This document shows, in pieces, positions 18,817 to 29,322 of a stretch of DNA of 35,936 nucleotides. Source of the stretch: Pseudomonadota bacterium (GTDB lineage Bacteria > Bdellovibrionota_C > UBA2361 > OMIW01); contig OMIW01000088.1 in assembly GCA_900299205.1 (NCBI GenBank), positions 1 through 35,936 of the forward strand, in the 5' to 3' direction. A program made the translations under genes and the position numbers. Numbering within the stretch: the first letter of the stretch is position 1; each line of letters begins with the position of its first letter. A model generated the notes under the pieces. The model was not told the DNA's origin. It worked only from the letters and a program-made list of their open reading frames with translations, and made no database searches.

Positions 18817-19953
18817 CTAGCTTGGCCTTCGCTCTTTGGAGGGAGACAGTTCATCGTACAATGCCAAGAGTCGAGTCGTGGCTTTTTCCCAAGAAAATTC
18901 GATTTTCGGCCGAAAGTTAAACTCCCCTCTGAATGCGAGGCGGATCTTGTCAGCAAGATCGGTCGAGGAACGACTACGGAAAAAAAGGTGTTCACCCGAA
19001 ACAACCTCCGGTAAAGAACCTGCATCACTCGAGATTATTGGCGTACCGATTGCAGAGGTCTCAGCGGCCGAGAATCCAAATCCCTCGGTAATCGAGGGAC
19101 ATATCACGCTATAGGCCCCCCGCACATACCCCAGTAACTCGGAGCGGCTTACCGAGGGAACGACTTTTACCCGCTCTTTTAGAATGCTTGAAGCGATCTG
19201 CTCCTCGAATCGCTGTCGCTCTCTTTTGGGATGAGCTCCCAAGATGAGACCAAAAATAACATCGGCTGGGATATCCTCAATAATCAGCTTCAGGGCGTCG
19301 AGCAAGACGGGAAGACCTTTTGTCTTACCAGGACGGCCAAAGAAGAGAAAGACTCGCGAGTTTGTGGGTACATCGAATAGCTCAGCTGGATTTCGCATCG
19401 GTGGAGGCGATTGGTACAGAGAGTCATCGATCCCCAAAAGTATTGGGACGATTCCCTTTTGAGGAATACCAGCCGCCGATACGTCATTCGCGGTTGCTTG
19501 AGATATACAATGCCAAGCTTGGAATTTACGTCTAATAACAAACCGCTCGAAAGCAAAAAAACCCGCCGCGATTAAAGGATTCTCTCCGAGTTGAAACCAT
19601 CGCCGGCCGAGGCACTCTTGAACAGTCAGGACACACGGCTTGTTAAACTTTTGTGAAACCGAGAGGGTAACAGGTGCGGCGGTGTAGGTAGTGGTATGGA
19701 CGATATCCGCCCACGCTATGTGTCCAATAAGGTCGGCAGACCTTGGATAGGGATGGCCAAAAAAATCACGCCATGAATGATGCCATACCGCAACTCGATT
19801 GTATTCAGACTGACCACTCACCCCGCCGCTATCACTCGTCACTACCCGAACCTCGCACCCCATCGCGACCAGCCGAGAGGAGAACTCAAAGAATTCGGTT
19901 TCTACTCCACCGACATGAGGAAAAAAATGCTCAAGCACAAAACAAATCTTCAT
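18817..19953 (-). CDS. Family 4-type glycosyltransferase
   Basis: 378 aa; MKICFVLEHFFPHVGGVETEFFEFSSRLVAMGCEVRVVTS ... FFGRPGKTKGLPVLLDAL ... CPSITEGFGFSAAETSAIGTPIISSDAGSLPEVV. Confidence 0.9.
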   Translation of the reverse strand: MKICFVLEHFFPHVGGVETEFFEFSSRLVAMGCEVRVVTSDSGGVSGQSEYNRVAVWHHSWRDFFGHPYPRSADLIGHIAWADIVHTTTYTAAPVTLSVSQKFNKPCVLTVQECLGRRWFQLGENPLIAAGFFAFERFVIRRKFQAWHCISQATANDVSAAGIPQKGIVPILLGIDDSLYQSPPPMRNPAELFDVPTNSRVFLFFGRPGKTKGLPVLLDALKLIIEDIPADVIFGLILGAHPKRERQRFEEQIASSILKERVKVVPSVSRSELLGYVRGAYSVICPSITEGFGFSAAETSAIGTPIISSDAGSLPEVVSGEHLFFRSRSSTDLADKIRLAFRGEFNFRPKIEFSWEKATTRLLALYDELSPSKERRPS

Positions 19954-20128
19954 GCGAATACCACACTTATCAGACGGGATGACAATCGGAGACCCCGAAT
20001 AGAACGAGGACTACCACGCCAGAAAATGTTCGGTATGACGATAGTTTCTTTGGGCGATTAATCTTTGGTGAGCTAACGAAAGTGGAAGCATAAGTCGGAT
20101 TTATTTTTCTTGATTCACCATGTGATCA

Positions 20129-21151
20129 CTACGGGCCTATTCTCAAATATCGCTGCAAGGGCTCCTTGGGTAGGCTTAGTACATCGAGAGCGATAGCTTC
20201 TAGTAACAGTTGAACGCCGATAATTATCGGTAGGACGGCGAGCATGACCGTGCCTGTTGGCGTTGGTGTTCCGAGGACGCTATGCTCGTACCAGTGGTAG
20301 CCACCGAATAAAATGCCGAAAACGACCAACAGCAAGCCCGATACTAATTCAACCGAGCCAACATTGAAATCGCGAAGGAAATAGTTATAGCCTATTCGCT
20401 TCAAGAAACGGGTAAGATGTTTACGAGGAAACTCTCGAAGAACTTTTACTATCCGCAGACTGCTCTGCTCATCCCCATAGACCGCCTTCATCGGGATCTC
20501 TTTCACGACGGCTCGAATGGTATTAAGGCGGAAAAGGATATCAGTTTCAAAAAAATACCCTCTGTCGATTTTATCGAGGGCTAACAGAGAGAGGGCAGAT
20601 TGGTGAATTGCGGTGAAGCCATTGGTCGGATCCATTATAGACCAATAACCACTTGATACTTTCGTAACAAACGAGAGGACCGCATTTCCAAAGAGGCGTA
20701 CCGATGGCATCCCCTCAAGATTCTCGAGGGAAAAGAAACGATTTCCTTTTGTGTAGTCAGCTTCACCGTTGAGGATTGGAGCGATGAGAGCGGGAATGAT
20801 GGCTGGGTTCATCTGCCCGTCGCCGTCAAGTTTTACCACTACCTCGTAGCCATCGTGCAGCGCCTGACGGTAACCCGCCATCGTGGCACCACCAACACCC
20901 AGATTTATTTCGTTGAAAACGACCTGAACCCTGGGGTCCGCACAATTTGCTTGCACGAACTGGCCCGAACCCTCAGGACAGCGATCGTCAACGACATAAA
21001 TCTTCTCAACGATCGATCCTATCCCCGAAAGTACCGAGAGAATGTGCTCCTTGACCCGATAACTCGGTATCACTACGGCGACGGAGCGGTTGACACCTGC
21101 TCGGATACACTCTGAGGATGGCTCACGTTGCTGGACTAACTGCACAATCAC
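20129..21151 (-). CDS. Family 2-type (dolichyl-phosphate-mannose-synthase-like) glycosyltransferase with C-terminal TM segments
   Basis: 340 aa; VAVVIPSYRVKEHILSVL...IYVVDDRCPEGSG...NLGVGGATMAGYRQAL...VVKLDGDGQMNP. Confidence 0.9.
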   Translation of the reverse strand: MIVQLVQQREPSSECIRAGVNRSVAVVIPSYRVKEHILSVLSGIGSIVEKIYVVDDRCPEGSGQFVQANCADPRVQVVFNEINLGVGGATMAGYRQALHDGYEVVVKLDGDGQMNPAIIPALIAPILNGEADYTKGNRFFSLENLEGMPSVRLFGNAVLSFVTKVSSGYWSIMDPTNGFTAIHQSALSLLALDKIDRGYFFETDILFRLNTIRAVVKEIPMKAVYGDEQSSLRIVKVLREFPRKHLTRFLKRIGYNYFLRDFNVGSVELVSGLLLVVFGILFGGYHWYEHSVLGTPTPTGTVMLAVLPIIIGVQLLLEAIALDVLSLPKEPLQRYLRIGP

Positions 21152-21326
21152 CTCTCACCGCTAGAATGGGTGATGACCGAACATCAAATCACCTCTATAA
21201 ACCCTAGGCTCAACTAGGTAGCTCAGCGAGCTTTTATCATTTTTGTCGGACTACCTCCACTCCGAACCACCTATCTGAATGCCACCCCGAAGGTCAATAA
21301 CCGCTCGGCGTGGCATAGCACCCCGT

Positions 21327-22475
21327 CTACCACTGCAGAGAGCCAGCGGTCTGATATTCCGTGACCCGTGTCTCAAAGAAGTTCTTTTCCTTCTGGAGGT
21401 CGATGGTTTCGCTCATCCAGGGGAAGGGGTTCTTTGAGCCGTATTGGGCTTTGAGGCCGATTCTCTCGAGGCGTCGATCAGCGATGTGCTGAACGTACTC
21501 GCGGAACATCGGCGAACTGAGGCCAAGGATGCCGCGTGGGAGGCAGTCAACTGCGTATTGGTACTCGAGCTCTACTGCCTGTCGGACGAGATCCACGATA
21601 TGGTCCTGGAACTGCGGAGTCCACAGATCGGGATTTTCTTCTTTAATCCCATTGATAAGATCGATCCCGAAGTTCAGATGAATCGTCTCGTCTCGCAGGA
21701 TATATTGGAACTGTTCTCCGATCCCGGTCATCCTGTTTTGCCGATGGAATGAGAGGATCATCACAAATCCGCTGTAGAAGAATATCCCCTCCATAATTAC
21801 ATAGTACCCGATCAGATTTTCGAGGAACTTCTGAGCTCCTGCGGTCGTCGCGGTCGAAAAATCAGGCGCCAGAACATCCTGGGTCAGCTGCATCTCAAAC
21901 TGATCTTTCTGGTGAATCGAGTTGATCTCGTTGTACATGTTAAAAACCTCACCCTGGTCGAGTGAAAGGGATTCAACAACATAGTGGAAGGTATGGGTGT
22001 GGACTGCCTCCTCAAATCCCTGTCGAAGAAGATACTGCCGACACTCCGGATTTGTGACGTGCTTGAAAATGGCTAGGATTATGTTATTTCCGACGAGCGA
22101 TTCTGCCGTCGAGAAAAATCCGAGATTTCTCATGATGACAAGCCGCTCGTCCGGGGTGAGTTTGTTTGACTTCCACAGCTCGATATCCTTACCCATCGCT
22201 ACTTCGGTCGGAAGCCAGTTATTTGCACACCCGTTGAGGTAGTGTTCCCATGCCCATTTATATTTCAGAGGCATCAGCTGATTGACATCCACGGCACTGC
22301 AATTAATCAGCCGTTTCTTGGTCACATCAACCCGTTTAGCCCTCTGCTCGGTTACACCTTCCCCACGCCGGTTGCCCTGATCGCCTTCTCCGGTAAAGTC
22401 CAACATAGTTTCTCCTTTTGTTTCTTTGAAGCTTTGGTCTTGTTTTTGACCCTGAGACCCATCCTGAAAAACCAT
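21327..22475 (-). CDS. nrdB: Ribonucleoside-diphosphate reductase beta subunit, class Ic (Chlamydia-like)
   Basis: 382-aa ORF (likely start at internal MLDFTGEG). Motifs [36 protein letters not shown] (Phe at the radical Tyr position), [19 protein letters not shown]. Confidence 0.93.
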   Translation of the reverse strand: MVFQDGSQGQKQDQSFKETKGETMLDFTGEGDQGNRRGEGVTEQRAKRVDVTKKRLINCSAVDVNQLMPLKYKWAWEHYLNGCANNWLPTEVAMGKDIELWKSNKLTPDERLVIMRNLGFFSTAESLVGNNIILAIFKHVTNPECRQYLLRQGFEEAVHTHTFHYVVESLSLDQGEVFNMYNEINSIHQKDQFEMQLTQDVLAPDFSTATTAGAQKFLENLIGYYVIMEGIFFYSGFVMILSFHRQNRMTGIGEQFQYILRDETIHLNFGIDLINGIKEENPDLWTPQFQDHIVDLVRQAVELEYQYAVDCLPRGILGLSSPMFREYVQHIADRRLERIGLKAQYGSKNPFPWMSETIDLQKEKNFFETRVTEYQTAGSLQW

Positions 22476-22501
22476 GGATCGGTTTTCTCAGGACCGGCCT
22501 C

Positions 22502-25500
22502 CTATTGGCAACTCTCGCAGTCACCATCAAGGTTGCACGATTTTGGCATCTCTGGCGCTGACGCCTCGGACTCTCGGACGATCTGTATGTTCGAAGAGGC
22601 CGATTTGTTTTTCATCCATCGAGGTTGTACCCCTCGGCGATTCACATCGGTGGTCGATTTTTCGATCTGGGTTGCGGCTACTGATCGGAGATAGTAGGTC
22701 GTTTTAAGGCCTCGTTTCCACGCTAAGGTATACATCTCATGAAGCTTTCTTCCACTCGGCTCCGCGATGTACAGATTCAGCGATTGACCCATGTCTATCC
22801 ACTTCTGACGTCGGCTTGCACACTCTATCAACCAATCAGCATCAATTTCAAATGCGGTCAGGAACAGATCCTTGAGCTCATCGGGAATCCGCTCTATCTC
22901 GGCGATTGATCCATCGAAATACTTCAGATCGTCGATCATGTCTGCGTCCCAGAGGCCTCGCTTTTTCAGCTCGGCGACGAGGTAATGATTATGAACGATG
23001 AACTCACCCGAGAGGTTACTCTTCGAGTAGAGATGTTTGTACGCCGGCTCTATTGACTGGGTGACCCCCACGATATTCGAAATAGTGGCCGTCGGGGCTA
23101 TCGCCATCGTATTGCTATTCCGCATTCCATGCTTCTTGATGGATTCTCTGACAACCGACCAGTCGAGACGGGCACCACGATGTACTTCCAGATAGTCACT
23201 CCCCCGTTCCTTCGCAAGTAGATCAAGAGAGTCTATCGGCAGAATCCCCCGTTCCCACTGAGAGCCCTGATACGAGCCATAGCTTCCCCGCTCGGCAGCA
23301 AGTTCGCTCGATGCGAGTATCGCATAGTAAGAGACCGCCTCCATCGAACTGTCGGAGAACTCGACTGCTTGGGTGCTGGCGTAGCTGATACCCGCCTCAT
23401 ACAGAGCATCCTGGAATCCCATGATACCGAGACCAATCGGCCGATGGCGAAGATTGGCGTTTTGCGCCTCAACGATTGGATAGAAGTTGATATCAATCAC
23501 ATTGTCGAGCATGCGCACTGCCGTTCGCACCGTTTTGTGGAGCAGCTGATGATCGAGGGCGCCGTCCTTCATGTGAGCAGCGAGGTTAATGGACCCAAGA
23601 TTACAGACCGCCACCTCATCTGCGGAGGTGTTGAGAAGAATCTCGGTGCAGAGGTTCGAACTGTGGACAACCCCCTTGTGCCCTTGCGGTGACCGAATGT
23701 TGGATGGATCCTTGAAGGTGATCCAGGGGTGTCCCGTTTCAAATAACATGCTGAGCATCTTTCGCCACAACGCGAGAGCCTCAACCTTTTTGAAGAGCGT
23801 TATCTGGCCCGATTCTACTAAACTTTCGTAGTGGGCGTATCGCTCGTCAAAGGCCTTCCCGTAAAGGTCATGGAGGTCGGCAACATCACTTGGACTGAAC
23901 AAGGTCCAGCTCCCGTTTTCGACCACTCGCTTCATGAAGAGATCGGGAATCCAGTTGGCGGTATTCATGTCGTGAGTGCGTCGCCGCTCGTCACCGGTGT
24001 TTTTCCTCAGCTCAAGGAAGTCCTCGACATCGAGATGCCACGTCTCTAGGTAGGCACACATCGCCCCCTTCCTCTTACCTCCCTGATTGACCGCAACCGC
24101 TGTATCGTTGGCTACTTTAAGGAAAGGAATAACACCCTGGCTGCGACCATTTGTGCCTTTGATTCGCGCCCCCGTTGCCCGCACATTCGTCCAGTCGTTA
24201 CCCAGTCCGCCGGCCCACTTCGAGAGCTGTGCATCGTCCGAGATACATTTAAAAATGTGGGAAAGATCATCCTGTACCGTTGACAAATAGCAGCTCGACA
24301 TCTGCGAATGAAGGGTGCCTGAGTTAAATAGTGTTGGTGTGCTCGATACGAAGGTGAATTGAGAGAGCACATTATAGAACTCTATCGCCCGAGCCGTTCG
24401 CTGAGATCCCTCGCCCAAGCTCAATCCCATCGCAACCCGCATCCAAAAGAACTGAGGAGTTTCGAAGCGAACATCGGCTTCGTGGAGGAGGTATCGGTCG
24501 TAGAGGGTTTGAAGCCCAAGGTAGTCGAACTTGAGGTCGCGGGAGAGGTCTACCGCCTTTGCAAGCGCTGAAAGGTCGAAATTACGCAACTCCGGATTGA
24601 GCCTCTCGACATCGATTCCCCGTTCAATAAATCGCTGAAAGTAGCCTCGATGAGCCTCTTCAACCTTCGGTGCGTGAGCGGAGATACCAAAGGTCTCCCG
24701 GTAGATAACATCGAGGAGGAGCCGTGCGGCAACGTTTGAATAGGCTGGATCACGCTCTATTCGGCCTCGGGCAGCGAAGATGTTCGAGGAGTCTATCTCG
24801 TCAAGGCGGATACCTTCGTAGAAGTTTTTCAGCGAGTCGCTGAGGATCTCTTCGGAAGATACAAGGTCCCCGAAACCGTGGCACGCAAATTGGATACGCT
24901 CCCGCAGCTCCTGCTCTGACACTAAGACTGTCGAGCCATCTGGTGCCGTCGCACGGAAGACCTCAGGCTCTCGCGTGATTGGCTCTCCACGCACCTCGCC
25001 CGTCACTGCCTCGGCCTGCACCTCAAGCTGTCGTTCCTCTGCCCGCTTTGCCCGATAGATGATGAACGCCTTCGCCTCCTGATAGTGGCCGGCAATCATC
25101 ATTAGCCGCTCGACCTCGTCGAGAATACCCTCTACTGAGAGCGGAGTCGTTCCCTTCCCAAGCTCAACACACCGCTCAACGACCTGATCGGTAATCCGAT
25201 TGACCGACTCCACCATCTCAGCGGGGGTTTGTCCCTCTACCTGATGGGATGCACGGAACGCCTTTTCTATTGAGCCGGCTATCCGCATCGGATTAAAGCG
25301 AACGAGGGTCTTTCCATCCCGCCGGAGCACCTTGAGATTACGAGGTGAGTCAGCTCTGAGCTGCTTGTGCTCATCACGGTACACAATGTAGCCTCGGGCA
25401 ACGTCGTAGTGGCCACACCGCATGAGAGCCACTTCCACCAGATCCTGGATACCCTCAACGGTTACGCTATTCCCCCCATCACCTGGTGCTCGCCGATCGG

Positions 25501-25840
25501 CCACCCGACTAAGAAGGTCAGATACAACCTTATCGGTTACCTCGGCGACCTGGCCAGCAAGCTCACTGCCAAGCGGCTGCACCTTTCCGAGACCCTTCAC
25601 ATCACGGAACGCTCCCTCCACCGCTGCAGCTATCCGATCTCGTCGGAACGGCACGATCCGCCCATCTCGCTTCACCACGGTAATAAGCTGCTCTGTGCGG
25701 AGGGTGATATCTATTGTCCGATCAACCGTCACCCCTTTCGATGGCGTAGCCCACCCTGAGGTCACCTTGCCAGCGATTGTCTCAACTGAAGCTCCCTCAA
25801 CGATTGCCCCGTCCCTTGTTCCTGTTGCTGACTCTTGCAT
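22502..25840 (-). CDS. nrdA: Ribonucleoside-diphosphate reductase alpha subunit with N-terminal ATP-cones
   Basis: 1112 aa; ATP-cones ([49 protein letters not shown]; a degenerate third); [39 protein letters not shown]-terminal DGDCESCQ. Confidence 0.95.
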   Translation of the reverse strand: MQESATGTRDGAIVEGASVETIAGKVTSGWATPSKGVTVDRTIDITLRTEQLITVVKRDGRIVPFRRDRIAAAVEGAFRDVKGLGKVQPLGSELAGQVAEVTDKVVSDLLSRVADRRAPGDGGNSVTVEGIQDLVEVALMRCGHYDVARGYIVYRDEHKQLRADSPRNLKVLRRDGKTLVRFNPMRIAGSIEKAFRASHQVEGQTPAEMVESVNRITDQVVERCVELGKGTTPLSVEGILDEVERLMMIAGHYQEAKAFIIYRAKRAEERQLEVQAEAVTGEVRGEPITREPEVFRATAPDGSTVLVSEQELRERIQFACHGFGDLVSSEEILSDSLKNFYEGIRLDEIDSSNIFAARGRIERDPAYSNVAARLLLDVIYRETFGISAHAPKVEEAHRGYFQRFIERGIDVERLNPELRNFDLSALAKAVDLSRDLKFDYLGLQTLYDRYLLHEADVRFETPQFFWMRVAMGLSLGEGSQRTARAIEFYNVLSQFTFVSSTPTLFNSGTLHSQMSSCYLSTVQDDLSHIFKCISDDAQLSKWAGGLGNDWTNVRATGARIKGTNGRSQGVIPFLKVANDTAVAVNQGGKRKGAMCAYLETWHLDVEDFLELRKNTGDERRRTHDMNTANWIPDLFMKRVVENGSWTLFSPSDVADLHDLYGKAFDERYAHYESLVESGQITLFKKVEALALWRKMLSMLFETGHPWITFKDPSNIRSPQGHKGVVHSSNLCTEILLNTSADEVAVCNLGSINLAAHMKDGALDHQLLHKTVRTAVRMLDNVIDINFYPIVEAQNANLRHRPIGLGIMGFQDALYEAGISYASTQAVEFSDSSMEAVSYYAILASSELAAERGSYGSYQGSQWERGILPIDSLDLLAKERGSDYLEVHRGARLDWSVVRESIKKHGMRNSNTMAIAPTATISNIVGVTQSIEPAYKHLYSKSNLSGEFIVHNHYLVAELKKRGLWDADMIDDLKYFDGSIAEIERIPDELKDLFLTAFEIDADWLIECASRRQKWIDMGQSLNLYIAEPSGRKLHEMYTLAWKRGLKTTYYLRSVAATQIEKSTTDVNRRGVQPRWMKNKSASSNIQIVRESEASAPEMPKSCNLDGDCESCQ

Positions 25841-25939
25841 GGTGCTGCGCCCTCGTAAAAACTGCCGTTTGGAATATGGTTTCTTATCCTGTCGAGCCCT
25901 CGTCTCAAAGACCGACTTTTCGACTTACTCGCCTCTTCA

Positions 25940-25955
25940 ACACTACATATAGTAT
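25940..25955 (-). promoter_or_regulatory. NrdR-box-like palindrome 1
   Basis: acactacatatagtat resembles the recalled consensus acaCwATATaTwGtgt; upstream of nrdA. Confidence 0.7.
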
Positions 25956-25969
25956 TTCGACCCCGTCTA

Positions 25970-25985
25970 TTACTATATGTTGTGG
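25970..25985 (-). promoter_or_regulatory. NrdR-box-like palindrome 2
   Basis: ttactatatgttgtgg (rc ccacaacatatagtaa), 30 bp from box 1, about three helical turns. Confidence 0.68.
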
Positions 25986-26328
25986 TCGATTTTTCTCTCG
26001 GTGTCGAGATCTCCGGTCAATTAAGGGAGGTAAAATTTTTGTACCATACCGTAAAGTCTTGAAAGGACTATCAGGTTGCGGGCTGGAATAAATGAGACAG
26101 CTTTTCCTAATGATGGCCCATCGGAAATAAAACCAGGGTTTCCTCCAAGTGCCGAACATTTGGCTCTCTAAAGCTCGACGGCCGCCTGGGATACCTCAAG
26201 GCCGCCGACGATCTGACCGATGAATGAGGTGAGGAACTTTTCTGAAAAACAGCGTACACTACCGCCTCACCTTACCATTTGGTACTTAATTCAGGACCAA
26301 AAACACTACTGCTGAGATCTCATTCTCC

Positions 26329-27330
26329 ATGATCACCGCCCTCGAAAAATCGAAGAACGATCAGGTCGAATCTTTCAAGGTTATCAATCATCTATTGTCA
26401 GGATTCCGCGGATCTCTCGAGTTTCAGAGATTCCTTCAGGGGTTTAGCCATCCATCCTTCGATGCTAACATTGTGGCCCGCATCGAGAAGATCCTCGCCA
26501 AGATCGATAGATGGGCAACCAACCTCCTCGGTGGCGAGGTTCTGATATCTCATTCGTGGAATGAGCCTGAAACCTTCGAAGCCCACGAGGCGATATCTTG
26601 TCTCCAAACCCTGCTGACCGACCTGACCGAAGTTGCCTCCTCAATCGAACAGATCCTTCGGATGAGGACTCACCTAACGGCGCTCAGGGATGCTCAATTC
26701 GTCGCAGCCGCGGTTGCGAAGGCGAGCCATGCGAACTATTTTTTCCTCCTGAATGTGGCCGACGCCGGTCCCTTAATAGGAATACCAGAAGCAGCTCAAA
26801 ACGCCGCAGCAATCCTCGAAGATAGTTATCGAGATGTGGAGATGTCGGTCGGGATGTTCGGTTATCTCTCTGAAGCCGAGACGCTTGATCCAACGCTTGC
26901 CAATCAAATCGCAGAGTTTGCTGCTCCTATTCCCCCCCTCCTGAGAACCCAGGCTCACGAGAGCCTTCTCCTTGCCTCTTATTTTGAACCAATGGCGATT
27001 ACCTACGAGCGGGTGGGTATTGCCGCGCTTGACCAAAGCCGGTGGGAAATCAGTGGTATTCCCCCTCGAGAGGCAGGCTACTGGCATGCGCGGGGCATCT
27101 CCCCCGAGGAGGCAATAGCGTGGAAGCTCGGTGGTATCACAACCGCAGCTTCGGCATTTGAATGGAGCGCTGCCAGATTTACCCCCTCGTCCGCCACTCC
27201 GTGGGCCGAGAAGGGCCTTCGCCCATCAGTAGCCGCTCAGTGGGCGAGGGATGGTTATAAACCTGACATCGCATTGGCCTATATCGACAAAGGAATCGCG
27301 GTGCCAAGCGTCATCCCCGGAAGACGTTAA
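26329..27330 (+). CDS. Uncharacterised protein with C-terminal 13-residue W-x3-G-x2-P-x2-A tandem repeats
   Basis: 333-aa ORF; about eight units from 27004, e.g. WHARGISPEEAIA, WAEKGLRPSVAAQ, WARDGYKPDIALA. Confidence 0.75.
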   Translation: MITALEKSKNDQVESFKVINHLLSGFRGSLEFQRFLQGFSHPSFDANIVARIEKILAKIDRWATNLLGGEVLISHSWNEPETFEAHEAISCLQTLLTDLTEVASSIEQILRMRTHLTALRDAQFVAAAVAKASHANYFFLLNVADAGPLIGIPEAAQNAAAILEDSYRDVEMSVGMFGYLSEAETLDPTLANQIAEFAAPIPPLLRTQAHESLLLASYFEPMAITYERVGIAALDQSRWEISGIPPREAGYWHARGISPEEAIAWKLGGITTAASAFEWSAARFTPSSATPWAEKGLRPSVAAQWARDGYKPDIALAYIDKGIAVPSVIPGRR

Positions 27331-27351
27331 ACGCAGAGCGGGTTCTTGGCT

Positions 27352-28059
27352 CTAACGACCAGTGTAAAGCCCCCGGCGCTTGATGAAATCGATGAGCGTG
27401 GCGGGCATAAGCCCCATCACGCTCCCCCCCTCCTCAAGGACACCTCGCACGATAGAACTCGAGACCATCGAGGAGAACTCGCTCGATACCCATTCAAGTT
27501 GAAATTCCTCCAAACCCTTCGGTGCCACCTTACTGTTGTCACCACCCGCTTGAGGCCGTGGTATAACCACGAAAGAAACCTCTTTGCGCAACGCTTCTGC
27601 ATGCCGCCACCGCGGGAGATCTTTCACCAGATCTGAACCGATAATCGCCCGAAATGTGCATCCCGGATGACGCACGCGTAACACCCGAAAGAGCTCAACT
27701 GTTCCAATTATGTCGGGCTCCTCAACCTCAATAAGTGAGACCTGTACCCGTCGCTCATCTGTCGGGACTCCTGATTCCACCAAGAGGCGCAACAACTCAA
27801 GACGCTCTTCAAGCGAAACGCGATACACTTTATCGGGACGATTACCCGATGGGACCAACCAGACCTCATCTATCGCCCCGCTGTTGAGGGCGATAGATGC
27901 CAACACAAGGTGCCCATAGTGAGGCGGATCAAAGGCTCCACCAGCAATCCCAATCCTGGTGCCGGTCGAAATGTCTTCTCTTTTCCCTCTCATGGTCCTC
28001 CCCAGTGACTCCCCGGCTTTTATCGGCCTCGCCTCGGTCAGACCGCGATAAAAGCACAC
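27352..28059 (-). CDS. nadD: Nicotinate-nucleotide adenylyltransferase
   Basis: 235-aa ORF (likely start at internal MRGKRED); GIAGGAFDPPHYGHLVLASIAL, EVWLVPSGNRPDK, FRAIIGSDLVKDLPRWRHAEAL, VSSSIVRGVLEEGGSV. Confidence 0.9.
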   Translation of the reverse strand: MCFYRGLTEARPIKAGESLGRTMRGKREDISTGTRIGIAGGAFDPPHYGHLVLASIALNSGAIDEVWLVPSGNRPDKVYRVSLEERLELLRLLVESGVPTDERRVQVSLIEVEEPDIIGTVELFRVLRVRHPGCTFRAIIGSDLVKDLPRWRHAEALRKEVSFVVIPRPQAGGDNSKVAPKGLEEFQLEWVSSEFSSMVSSSIVRGVLEEGGSVMGLMPATLIDFIKRRGLYTGR

Positions 28060-28252
28060 GGTTGAATCTCGCTGCTCAACTCAGTAGAATCCCCCGCAGA
28101 GCCCTCGCGGGGGATGCCGTGTGTTCCGCTGTTCGCCTTACGTGCGCCCATCTTACGCCCGATTGCGTGCTATTTTTAAATTCTATGGGAGCTCTTGCCG
28201 CCAAAGCTCTTTGTTGTCAATCACCCTGCAATTTACCAGCGGAGTCTCAACT

Positions 28253-29173
28253 ATGGTGTCATTCGACCTAAAAGGAAAGCGAGTGTTGGTGGCGGGTGTC
28301 GCTGATGATGCAGGTTTTGGCTTTGCGATAGCGAAGGCGTTTGCCGAAGCTGGTGCTTCCGTCTCAGTGGCAACATGGCCCCCGGCGCTCAACATTTTTA
28401 AGGGACTCCTCCAGCGGGGCAAGATAGATGCCGCCCGCGAGCTCTCAGACGGACGCCTCCTTGAGTTCGAGCGGATATACCCCCTTGATGCCGTCTTTGA
28501 TTCTCTCGCTGATGCACCCTCAGAAATCACTGAAAGCCGTCGGTATAAAGAATGTGGTGACTTCTCAATAGCGGGACTCGCAGAGAGCTTGGTGAAGGAC
28601 TTTGGCGACAAACCCCTCGACATAGTCGTTCACTCACTCGCGAATGGTCCCGAGGTAAAAAAACCGCTGATGGAGACCTCTCGACGCGGATACCTTGATG
28701 CCATTAGCGCGAGCAGCTACTCGATGATCTCTTTTGTTCGCCACCTAGCCCCCTTGATGCGAGAAGGTGGGGCCTTTCTCTCCTTAAGCTACCTGGCGGG
28801 GGAGCGGGTCATCCCCGGGTATGGTGGTGGTATGTCATCGGCAAAGGCAGCCCTCGAAAGCGACACCCAGGTGCTCGCATTCGAGGCGGGCCGTCGCTTT
28901 GGTGTACGGGTGAATTGCGTCTCTGCGGGCCCTCTGGCATCGCGGGCCGCCTCAGCAATAGGTTTCATTGATAGGATGGTCGCGTACTGTGCGAAAAACT
29001 CGCCGATTCCCGGGGCAATTTCAGCGACCCAGGTCGCTCATGCTGCCCTCTTTTTGTGCAGCCCATTAGCCTCAGGAATTACCGGCAGCATCGTCCATGT
29101 TGATCACGGCTACCACGCGATGGGTATGAGCGTTTCGGATAATGAGCTCTTTCCGGAAAATTCGGAATCATGA
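28253..29173 (+). CDS. fabI: Enoyl-[acyl-carrier-protein] reductase, plant/Chlamydia-type FabI
   Basis: MVSFDLKGKRVLVAGVADDAGFGFAIAKAFAEAGASV...WPPALNIFKGLLQRGKID...YPLDAVFDSL...SLANGPEVKKPLMETSRRGYLDAISASSYS...GYGGGMSSAKAALESDTQVLAFEAGRR. Confidence 0.93.
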   Translation: MVSFDLKGKRVLVAGVADDAGFGFAIAKAFAEAGASVSVATWPPALNIFKGLLQRGKIDAARELSDGRLLEFERIYPLDAVFDSLADAPSEITESRRYKECGDFSIAGLAESLVKDFGDKPLDIVVHSLANGPEVKKPLMETSRRGYLDAISASSYSMISFVRHLAPLMREGGAFLSLSYLAGERVIPGYGGGMSSAKAALESDTQVLAFEAGRRFGVRVNCVSAGPLASRAASAIGFIDRMVAYCAKNSPIPGAISATQVAHAALFLCSPLASGITGSIVHVDHGYHAMGMSVSDNELFPENSES

Positions 29174-29242
29174 GTTGATAAAAGCCGAGCCTCTGAAAAG
29201 TTCGGCCCTTATGACGGCTCCAGGTACCTATCGCACCAACTC

Positions 29243-29282
29243 CTCACATCGGCCCCGGTTAACTCACATCGGCCCCGGTTAA
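29243..29282 (+). repeat. Two perfect 20-bp tandem units
   Basis: ctcacatcggccccggttaa x2, intergenic between fabI and the trigger-factor-like gene. Confidence 0.95.
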
Positions 29283-29322
29283 ATTGCAAAGGAAGAGTCT
29301 CGACGGCTCGTATACTTTGCCT

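Noticed and set aside
23233-23496. Short antisense and alternate-frame ORFs inside nrdA/nrdB and other large genes.
   Set aside because: Overlapped by strongly supported CDSs, with no recognisable motifs.
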